Below are positions 55,167 to 64,000 of a stretch of 64,000 bases of DNA, piece by piece (the first letter of the stretch is position 1; each line of letters opens with the position of its first letter). The notes beneath the pieces are model-generated. The model ran no database searches. It was given only the letters and a program-made list of their open reading frames with translations, and was not told where the DNA came from. Origin of the DNA: Carallia brachiata. Its lineage: Eukaryota > Streptophyta > Magnoliopsida > Malpighiales > Rhizophoraceae. The DNA is taken from contig JADCRB010000028.1 in the NCBI GenBank assembly GCA_021464245.1, forward strand, positions 1,914,370 to 1,978,369, read 5' to 3'. The position numbers and the translations under genes are program-made.

Positions 55167-58100
55167 CAAGTCTAGTTTTGTTGTTGTTGCTGTCTGGCCT
55201 TTTATACTCGTGCGGGTAAGGGACATGCTTTGTTATTGTCATCTCACCTTTTACACTCTTGCGGGCAAGGAGTATGCTTTGTTGTTGTCATCCCACCTCT
55301 TATACTTATTCGTGCAAGGAGTATGCTTTTGTTGTTGTTGCCATCTCCCTTGTTATACTCGCATGGGCAAGGAGTCTACTTCCATTGTAGTTGTCCTCTT
55401 GCCTTTTGTGCTTGGTTGGGTAACGGCTATAGTTTTATTGTTGTACTTGTAATCTTTACACTCTTGCGGGCAAGGAGCTTGCTTTTGTTGTCGTTGTCAT
55501 CTCGCCTTTTATACTCATGTGGTCTAATCTTTTATACTCGCATGGGCAAGGAGTCTAGTTTTGTTGTTGTTGCTGTATCATCTTTTACACTCGTGCAGGA
55601 AGGTGCATGCTTTGTTGTTGCCGTCTCAGCTATTATACTCTTGTTGGCAAGGCGTATGCTTTACTGTTGCCGTCTCACCTTTTATACCCATGCGTGCAAG
55701 GAGTATACTTTTTTTGTTGTATTTATCCTCTTTTATACTATTACGGACAAGGAGTCTGCTTTTGTTGTAGTTGTCCTCTCACCTTTTACTCTCGGTCGGG
55801 TAAGGAGTATACTTTTGTTGTTGTACTTATCCTCTTTTATATTATTACGGGCAAGGAGTCTGCTGTTTTTGTTGTTGTTGTCTTGCCTCTTAAACTCGTG
55901 CAGGCTAGGTGTCTGCTTTGCTGTTGTTGTTGTCTCGCCTCTTATACTAGTGCAGGCAAAGAGCATACTTTTGTTGTTTTACTTTTTGCCTTTTACACTC
56001 GTACGGGCAAGGGGTCTACTTTTGTTGTTATTATTGACTCACCTTATATACCCGTGTAGGCAGGACGTTTAGTTTTGTTGTTGCTATCATCTTGTCTTTT
56101 ATACTCGTGCAGGTAAAGAGTGTACAATTGTTGTTCTCGTTCTTGGTTTTTATGCTCTTGCAGGCAAAGAGTCTGGTTTTTATATTGTTGTCGTCTCGCT
56201 TTTACACTCATGCGGGCAAAGAGTATGCTTTGCTATTGTCGTGTTGCCTTTTATATTCTTGTTGGCAGCGAGTATGCATTTATTGTTGTTCTAGTCTTGC
56301 CTTTCATACTCGTATGAGCAAGAAGCCTGTTTTTGTTGTTGTTAATGTGTTGCCTTTTATTCTCGTGCAGGCAAGCAGCATGCTTTATTATTGTCGTCTT
56401 GCTGTTTATACCCATGCGTGCAAGGAGTATGCTTTGTTGTTGTTGTCTTGCCTTTTATACTCTTGTAGGCAAGGAGTCTGCTTTTGTTGTTGTTGATGTC
56501 TAGCCTTTTAATTCATGTGGGCTAGGAGTCGGTTTTGTTGTGGTTACCATCTCTCCTTTTATAGTCATGCAGGCAAGGAGTATACTTTAGTTGTTTTACT
56601 TTTTGCCTTTTAAACTCTTGCTGGCAAAGAGTCTACTTTTACTGCAGTTGCTGTCTCGACTTTTATGCTCAGGCAGGCAACAAGTCTGGTTTTGTTGTTG
56701 TACTTGTTGCCTTTTTTACTCTTACGGGCAAGGAGTTTGTTTTTGTTGTTGCCGTCGTCGCGCCTTTTACACTCGTGCGGGTTAGGAGTCTGCTTTGCTT
56801 GTTGTTATCGCCTCGCCTTTTATATTCATGTGGGCATTGAGTATGCTTTTGTTGTTTGACTTTTTGTCTTTTAGACTCTTGCGGGCAAAGAGTCTACTTT
56901 TGTTGTTGTTGCTATCTTGCCTTTTATACTCGTTCGGGCAACGATATTAGTTTTGTTGTTGTTACCGACTCGCCTTTTATACTCATGCAGGCAAAGAGTA
57001 TGCTTTGTCGTTGCCGTCTCACCTTTTATTCTTGTGCGTGCAAGGAGTATGCTTTTGTTGTTGTTGTTGCCTCTCCTTTTATACTCGTACGACCAAGCAA
57101 TCTGCTTTTGTTGTAGTTGTTCTCTTGCCTTTTATACTGGTACGACTAAAGCATATGCTTTGCTGTTGTCGTTTCACCTTTTATACTCGTGCGAGCAAAG
57201 AGTATGCTGTTGTTGTTGCTGTCACGCTTTTATACTTGTGTGGTTAAGGGGTCAGGTTTTGTTGTTGTGCTCTTGCCTTCATATATGTGCGGGCTAGAAG
57301 CATGCTTTGTTGCTGTCGTCTTGCATTTTACACTCGTGTGAGTAAGGAGTTTATTTTGTTGTTGTCGTCTTGCTGTTTATACTCATGAGTGCAAGGAGTA
57401 TGCTTTGTTGTTGCTGTCCTGCATTGCATACTCTTGTGGGTAAGGAGTCTGCTTCTATTGTTGTTGCCGCTTTGCCTTTTATACTCGTGAGGGTTAGGCA
57501 TTTGCTTTGCTATTGCTATCGTCTACTGTTTTATACTTGTATAGGCAAGGAGTATACATTCACTTTTTTGCTTTTCGCCTTTTATATTCCTGCGCACAGC
57601 GAGTCTACTTTTGCTATTGTTACTATCTCACTTTTGTACTCGTGCAAGCTGGAAGCCTGCTTTGCTATTGTCACCGTCTCGCCTTTTATGCTCGTGCAGG
57701 CAAGGAGATTATACTTTTATTTTTGCATTTTTTGCCTTTTATAATCTTGCGACCAAGGAGTCTACTTTGATTGTTATTGCCATCTCGTTTTTATACTTGT
57801 ACGGGCAAGCAACAACCTTTGTTCTTGCTGTCTCTGTATTTATACTCTAGCAAGCAAGGAGTACGCTTTGTTGTCAAGGCCTTGCCTTTTATACTCTTGT
57901 GGGAAAGGAGTCTGTTTTTGTTGTTGCTGTCGTCTCGCCTTCTATACTCGCGAGGGCTAGGCACCTTCTTTGCTATTATCATCGTCTTGCCATTTATACT
58001 CATCTGGGCAATGAGTATGCTTTTATTTTTGTGCTTTTTTCCTTTTATATTATAGCAGGCGAAGAGTCTACTTTTGTTGTTGTTGTCGCCTCTCCTTTTA

Positions 58101-61100
58101 CACTTATACGGGCAAGGAGTCTAGTCTTGTTGTTGTTGCTATCTTGTCTTTTACACTCGTACGGGCAAGCAATATACTTTGTTGTTGTCGTCTCACATTT
58201 TATACTCGTGCGAATAAGGAGGATGCTTTGTTGTTATCGTCTCGTCTTTTATACTCGTGCGAGCAAGGAGTATGCTTTGTTGCCACCTCCCCTTTTATGC
58301 TTGTGTGGGCAAGGTGTCTGGTTTTGTTGTTGCTGCCGTCTCATCTTTTATACTCACACGGGCAAGGGGTGTGCTTTTCTATTACTATCTCTCCTTTCAT
58401 ACTCGTTCTGGCAGGGAATATACATTTGTTGATGTTGCCTTCCCACCTTTTATACTGATGCAGGCAAGGAGTCTGGTTTTGTTGTTGTTGCAGTGTCACC
58501 TTTTATTCTCATGAGGGCAAGCACCATGCCTTGTTGTTGACGTGTCGCCTTTCATACTCGTGTAGCGAAGGAGTCTACTTTTGTTGTTGCTGTCATTTAG
58601 CCTTTTAAGTCATGCAGGCAAGGAGTCTGCTTTTTTGTTGTTATTGTGTTTCCTTTTCTACTCATGCGAGCAAGGAGTACACTTTTGTTAATGTGCTTTT
58701 TGCCTTTTATACTCTTGTTGGCGAAAAATATACTTTTGTAGTTGTCACTGTCTCACCTTTTATGCTCACGTGGGCAAGGGGTCTGGTTTTGTTGTTGTAC
58801 TTGTCACCTTTTTGGCTCTTGCGGGCAAAGAGTCTGCTTTTACTGTTGTTGTCGTCTTGCTTTTTATACTCATGCGGATTAGGAGTCTGCTTTGCTATTA
58901 TTGTCGTCATGCCTTTTAGACTAGTGCAAGCAAGGAGCATAATTTTGTTGTTTTACTTTTTGCCATTTATGCTCTTGTGGGCATGGAGTCTGTTTTTGTT
59001 AATGTTGATGTCTCGCCTTATATGCTTGTCCAGGCAAGGATTCTATTTTTCCTATTGTTACTGACTCGCCTTTATACTCGTTCGAGCAAGGAGTATGCTT
59101 TGCTGTTGCTAACAAGCCTTTAATACTCATGCGAGCAAGGAGTATGCTTTTGTTGTTGTCGTCGTCTCGCCTTTTATACTCGTATGGGCCAGGAATCTGG
59201 TATTGTTGTTGTTGCTGGCTCGCCTTTTATACTCGTGCGGGCAATGAGCATGCTTTGTTGTTGTTATCCTTTATTTTATGCTCATACAAGGAATATGGTA
59301 TGTTGTCGACGTCTCGTGTTTATACTCGTGCGGGCATGGAATATGCTTTTGTTGTTGCTATCGGTTAGGCAAGGAGTCTGGTTTTGTTGTTGCTAATGTC
59401 TCACCTTTTATACTTGTGTAGGTGAGGAGTATGCCTTAGTTGTTGTGCTTTTAGCCCTTTACACTCTTGCGGGCAAGGAGTCTGGTTTTGTTGTTGTTGT
59501 TGTCCTGCCTGTTATGGTCATACTAGTAAAGAGTCTGGTTTTGCTGTTGTTGTTGTCTCACCTTTTGTACTCGTGCGGGCACGGAGTATTCTTTTGTTGT
59601 TGTACTTTTCGCTTTTTATACCCTTGTGGGAAAGGAGTCTAGTTTTACTCTTGCCTATTATACTCGTGTGGGCAAGGAGTATACTTTTGTTGTTGTACTT
59701 TTCGCTCTTTATATTCTTTTGGGCAAGGAGTCTACTTTTCCTATTATTGTCGTCTCATTCGTACAACTGTGCGGGCAAAGAGTCTAGTTTTGTTGTTGAT
59801 GTCGTCTCGCCTTTTATACTCAGGGGGTCGAGGAGTATACTTTTGCTGTTGCACTTGTCACCTTTTATACTCTTGCAGCCAATGAGACTGCTTTTTTTTG
59901 CTCTTGCCGTCTCGTATTCTATACATGTATGGGCTAGGAGTCTGCTTTCCTATTGTTGTTGTCCCGCCTTTTATACTCTTGTGGACAAGGTGTATGTTTT
60001 ACTGTTGCCGTCTTGCCTTTTATACTCGTGCAGGCAACGAGTAAGCTTTAATGTTGCCTTCTCGCCTTTTATACTAGTGCGGGTAAGAAGCATGCATTGT
60101 TGTTGCCCCCTTGCCATTTATACTCCAACAGGCAAGAAGTATGTATTTGTTGTTGTTTGCCGTCTCGCCTTTTTATACTTGTACGGGCAAGGAGTCTAGT
60201 TTTGTTGTTGTTGCCATCTCGCCTTTTTTACTCATGCGAACAAGTAGCATGCTTTGTTGTTGCCGTCTGGCCTTTTATAGTCGTGCGGGCAAGGAGTATG
60301 CTTTGTTGTTATAGTCTCGTCTTTTATACTCAAACGGATGAGGAGTATACTTTTGTTTTTGTACTTGTCACGTTGATACTCTTCCGGGCAAATAGTCTAC
60401 TTCTGTTGTTGTTGCCCTCTCGCCTTTTATACTCGTGCAGGCAAGGAATATGCTTTTGTTGTTGTGCTTTTTTCCTTTTAAACTATTGCGGGCACGAAGT
60501 CTACTTTTGTTGTTCTTGCCGCATCGCGTTTTATACACGTGCAAGCAATGAGTCTGGCTTTGTTTGTTGTTGCCGTCTTTGCCTTTTATACTCTTGCAGC
60601 CAAGGAGTATACTTTCGTTGTTGTACCTTTCGACTTTTATACTCTTGCAGGTAAGGAGTCCACTTTTGTTGCTGTTGTCGTCTCGCCTTTTATACTCATG
60701 TAGGCTGGAAGTCTGCTTTTGTTGTTGTTGCTGCCTTGCCTTTTATACTTGTAGAGGCAAGGAGTCTAGGTTTGTGGTTGTTGCCATCTCACCTTTTATA
60801 GTAGTGCCGGCAAGCAATCGGCTTCATTGTTGCCATCTTGCCTTTTGCACTTGGGCCGGTGAGGAGCATACTTTTGTTGTCGTACTTGTCGCCTTTTATA
60901 CTCTTGCGGGCAAGGAGTATGGTTTTGTTATTATTCTCGTCTAGCTTTTTTATACTCGTAAGGGCTATGCTTTTGTTTTGCAGTTGATACCGTCTCACTT
61001 TTTATGCTCATACAGGCAAGGAGGATACTTTTGATTTTGTACTTTTTGCCCTTTATATTCTTCCAGGCATGGAGTCTACTTTTGCTGTTGTTTTCGTCTC

Positions 61101-62406
61101 GCCTTGTGTACTCGTCCAGGCTGGGAGTCTGCTTTTGTTGTTGTTGACGCCTTGCCTATTATACTCATGCAGGTAGGGAGTATGCTTTTTTTGCCATTGT
61201 CCTGTCGCCTTTTATACTCGTACGGGCAAGAAGTTTGGTATGTTGTTGTTGCCATCGGGCGTTTGTACTTGTGCAAGCAAGCAGCATGCTTTGTTGTTGC
61301 CATATTGCCTTTTATACTCGTGTGGGCAAGGTATATGCTTTGTCGTTGCCATCTTGCTTTTTATACTCGGGCGGGTGAGAAGTATACCTTCATTATTGTA
61401 CTTTTTGTATTTTATACTCTTATAGGTAAGTAGTCTGGTTTTGTTGTTATTGCTTCTCGCCTTTTATACTCGTGCAGGCAAAGAGTATACTTTCGTTGAT
61501 ATTCTCTTTGCCTTTTATACTCTTGCGGGCAACGAGTCTACTTTTATTGTTGTTGCCATCTTGCCTTTTATGCTCGTGTTGGGTAAGGAGTCTGGCTTTG
61601 TTTTTGTTGCTGTCTCACCTTTTATACTCGTGTTTGTAAGGAGTATACTTTTGTTATTGTGCCTTTTGCCTTTGATACTCTTGCGCGGTCAAGGAGTCTC
61701 CTTTTATTGTTGTTGCCGTCTGGCCTTTCCTACTCGTGCGGGCTAGGAGTCTGCTTTGCTGTTATTAGCATCTCGACTTTCATATTCGTGCAGGCAGGGT
61801 GTATGGTTTTGTTATTGTTTGTCGTCTTGCCTTTTGTACTCATGCGGGCAATGAGTATACTTTTGTGGTTGTACGTTTTGTCTTTTGTACTGTTGCGGGC
61901 GGGGAGTTTGCTTTTGTTGTGTTGTTATTATCTCGCCTTTTATACGCATGCAGGCAAAGAGTCTGGTTTTGTTTTTGTTGCCCTCTCACTTTTATACTCA
62001 TGTGGGCAAGGAGTGTGCTTTTGTTATTGTTGTTGTCTCATGTTCTATACTCGTACGGGCTAGGAGTGTGCTTTGCTGTTGTTGTTGTCTCGCCTTTTAT
62101 AATCATGCGAGCAAAGAGCATGCTTTTGTTGTTGTTACTATCTCACCTTTTACACCCGTGCGGGCAAGGAGTATGGTTTTGTTGTTGTTGCCGTCATGCC
62201 TTTTATGCTCGTGTGAGCAATGAGTGTGATTTGCTGTTGCCGCCTCCCCTTTTATATTCATGCTGCCAAGGAGCGTTCCTTTGTTAATGTTGTCGTCAAA
62301 CCTTTTATACTTGTGAGGGCAAGGAATTTGGTTTTGTTATTATTGTCGTGTCACCGTGTATGTTCGTGAGGGTAAGGAGCATGCTTTATTGTTGTCGTCT
62401 CACCTT
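55167..62406 (+). repeat. 7.2-kb satellite array, same family
   Basis: This is the same monomer type and orientation as at 12065-49068, starting 'caagtctagttttgttg' against 18S sequence and ending 'gtctcacctttt' against LTR sequence. At about 52 bp per monomer there are roughly 140 copies. Long plus-strand frames (up to 280 codons at 55230-56072) are hydrophobic leucine, cysteine and serine strings produced by the monomer and have no start, promoter or domain support. Confidence 0.95.
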
Positions 62407-62878
62407 TTCCCACGTTCTCATCCATGACTTGATCTTGATAAGCCTTATCTCCCACGATCATCCATCACTTGATCTCGATAAGTCTTATCTACCCATGATC
62501 CTTTGCCATGCACGATCTAATGAGCATTATGCCGATGCTCGGCAAACCAGATAGAGCCACACCTGCACGTTCCCGTGTTCTGCACGTCGTAGGAGACTAG
62601 GTGCCATGCAAACTTGGCCAAGACCCAGTCTTGTGTTTTGGGCCTCTTGGCGCAAGCCCATGGCCCATCTGATGGAGCCCATGAACATGCAGCCCAGCAT
62701 CCTTTGCCCAACCCAAGTCTTGGTCCACACTGGGACCCGCTTGTAGACCCGTGCCTACGCTGATCCTCTCAGCTTTCGCCTTGCTTCAAGGAGTGCCTAG
62801 CCACTCCAAAAGTCCCATCCTAGGAATTGGCGCATGGTGCCGCCAACTGCTGCATGCCAAGTGTTCAATGGGCTAACA
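62407..62878 (-). mobile_element. gypsy LTR, left-truncated, joined to 18S
   Basis: It starts at 'ttcccacgttctcatccatg', equivalent to about 54456 of the complete LTR and about 30 bases from the equivalent of the break at 49069, and runs to '...gggctaaca' at 62878. 18S sequence follows from GTAGG exactly as at 54943. It is thus the outer end of the same insertion in 18S, copied. Confidence 0.9.
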
Positions 62879-63217
62879 GTAGGCCTCTATCCTACCATCG
62901 AAAGTTGATAGGGCAGAAATGATGCATCACCGGCATGTTGGCCATGCAATCTGTCGAGTTATCATGAATCATCAGAGCAATGGGCAGAGCCCGCGTCGAC
63001 CTTTTATCTAATAAATTCCTTCCTTCTAGAAATCGGGTATGTTGCACTTATTAGCTCTAAAATTACTACGGGTATCCGAGTAGCAGGTACCATCAAACAA
63101 ACTATAACTGATTTAATGAGCCATTCGCAGTTTCACAGTCTGAATTAGTTCATACTTACACATGCATGGCTTAATCTTTGAGACAATCATATGACTACTG
63201 GCAGGATCAACCAGGTA
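62879..63217 (-). rRNA. 18S rRNA 5' end, second copy
   Basis: The complement begins TACCTGGTTGATCCTGCC at 63217, the universal eukaryotic 18S start. It continues through 'AGATTAAGCCATGCATG', 'AACTAATTCAGACTGTGAAA', 'CTGCGAATGGCTCATTAAAT' and 'TAGTTTGTTTGATGGTACC' to the insertion point. It covers about the first 340 bases, so the gypsy insertion lies about 340 nt into the gene. It is better preserved than the 9424-10733 part. Confidence 0.96.
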
Positions 63218-64000
63218 GCATTCCTTCACGATGCCCATGACTGCACGAACCCAACCAAATGGTAGGGGGGCCGATGACGAAACGGACGTGGCAGTCGTGC
63301 TATAGAGGGACAAAGGCTCTGTCCGAGCAAAGGTGGAGTGGAACAACAGTTCCATTGCCCGAGTAATGTTCCAAATTTGAGAGCACGGCCGTCGAACCAT
63401 TTGGGCGGGCAGAGCTCGTTGGAAGGACTGCTGCGCGCACTCGCGGCGGGCCTGATGCGCAGTTCCCTGGGCGCGCGCGCTCTAGAGGACTGCGTGAACG
63501 CGACAGACACGACCCGCAGGACGCGCACTAGGAAGACTGTGCCCGAGCGTGGCCAGCCCTACGCGCAGCACGCGACCCAAGCCCACCGCACGTCCGTTGC
63601 TCCCCCAGCCCGCAGCGTGCGCTGCTCTGGCCTGACGAGTGCACACGCTACTCCCCCGAGCCTGTCGTACTCGCTGTTGGCCCGACGAGCAGCGGGCTGC
63701 TCCCCCTAGGCTGCCGTGCGCACTCCTGGTAAAATGTGTGGGCCACTGCCCTTGCACACTGCTCCCCCAAGTTCGCTGCGTGCGCGCATCTTCCCCCTGC
63801 CCGCTCCGCGTGCGTTGTTGCCCCCACTGCACTGCTAGCCAGCCGAGCTGCCCGCTGTGCGCGTGCTACTGCCCCAACCTGCTGCTGGCCCGATGAGTAG
63901 CTCACTGCAAGTGTTGCTGAGCAGACGAGCAGCACGCTGCACGTGCACGTTGCTGCCCCCAGCCTGCTCTGCGCGCGCTGCTCGCCCCAGCCGCTCCCCC
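63218..64000 (-). other. 5' ETS / intergenic spacer-like sequence
   Basis: This stretch lies directly upstream of the 18S start on the minus strand, where a plant rDNA unit has its external transcribed spacer. From about 63400 it becomes very GC-rich, with repeated 'gacgagcagc', 'gctgctcccccagcc' and 'cgcgcgct' words related to those at 1-120 and 5960-6180. I do not see a clear plant RNA polymerase I start motif (TATATAGGGG type). Open frames on both strands are products of GC content. Confidence 0.6.

Noticed and set aside
12689..61303. Minus-strand Lys/Asn/Arg-rich frames in the arrays
   Set aside because: They are the complement of the same monomer. They have repeat-derived composition only and no independent support.
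63338..63935. Open frames of 85-123 codons at the right end
   Set aside because: They are overlapping frames on both strands in very GC-rich spacer DNA with no known domain; they are a composition effect.

Overview
The window looks like plant nuclear DNA. It holds decayed 18S and 25S ribosomal RNA gene pieces of plant type, pieces of a chromodomain-carrying Ty3/gypsy LTR retrotransposon family primed by initiator tRNA-Met, GC-rich spacer repeats and a very large tandem satellite. I see no intact host protein gene, tRNA or CRISPR array. The species cannot be named from the sequence alone.

All rRNA pieces lie on the minus strand, and from right to left they follow rDNA order: spacer/5' ETS-like DNA (63218-64000), the true 18S 5' end (62879-63217), the rest of the 18S (9424-10733), the 25S 5' part and a middle part (6263-7177), then spacer-like repeats (5278-6262 and 1-500). 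My reading is that the window is one degenerate, swollen rDNA unit. ITS1, 5.8S and ITS2 are missing; a truncated gypsy copy (7178-9423) sits where they should be.

A chromovirus-type element on the minus strand is inserted in the 18S gene. Its outer LTRs (10734-11601 and 54076-54942) are flanked by the same 5-base sequence, GTAGG (10729-10733 and 54943-54947), and the 18S reads continuously across it when one copy of GTAGG is removed. Between the outer LTRs lies a 37-kb satellite array (about 12065-49068), followed by a second, truncated LTR (49069-49541) and a nearly full-length but stop-ridden gag-pol region (49542-54075). To the right the pattern repeats: an 18S fragment (54943-55166), a second array of the same satellite (about 55167-62406), a truncated LTR (62407-62878), and 18S again. 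The LTR|18S junction is therefore present twice.

The satellite has a monomer of about 49-53 bp, all in one orientation as far as I read. It has three variable CpG sites and an internal (GTT)n run. Dividing length by monomer size gives roughly 700 copies in the first array and 140 in the second. Variant monomers follow one another in a fixed order in many places, blocks of 0.4 to 3 kb are duplicated at distances of about 0.4, 0.9, 6, 7 and 13 kb, and one 435-bp tandem duplication is almost perfect. Many long frames can be read through the satellite on both strands; I regard them as artefacts of composition.

The left end (about 500-2250) is AT-rich and holds an apparent antisense copia-like primer binding site and LTR end, followed by a plus-strand gypsy copy (2247-5277) truncated inside RNase H. 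The gypsy copies carry many in-frame stops at CAG (Gln) and TGG (Trp) codons, and the rRNA pieces show C-to-T and G-to-A changes at conserved sites. This is the pattern expected from long-standing cytosine methylation of silent DNA.
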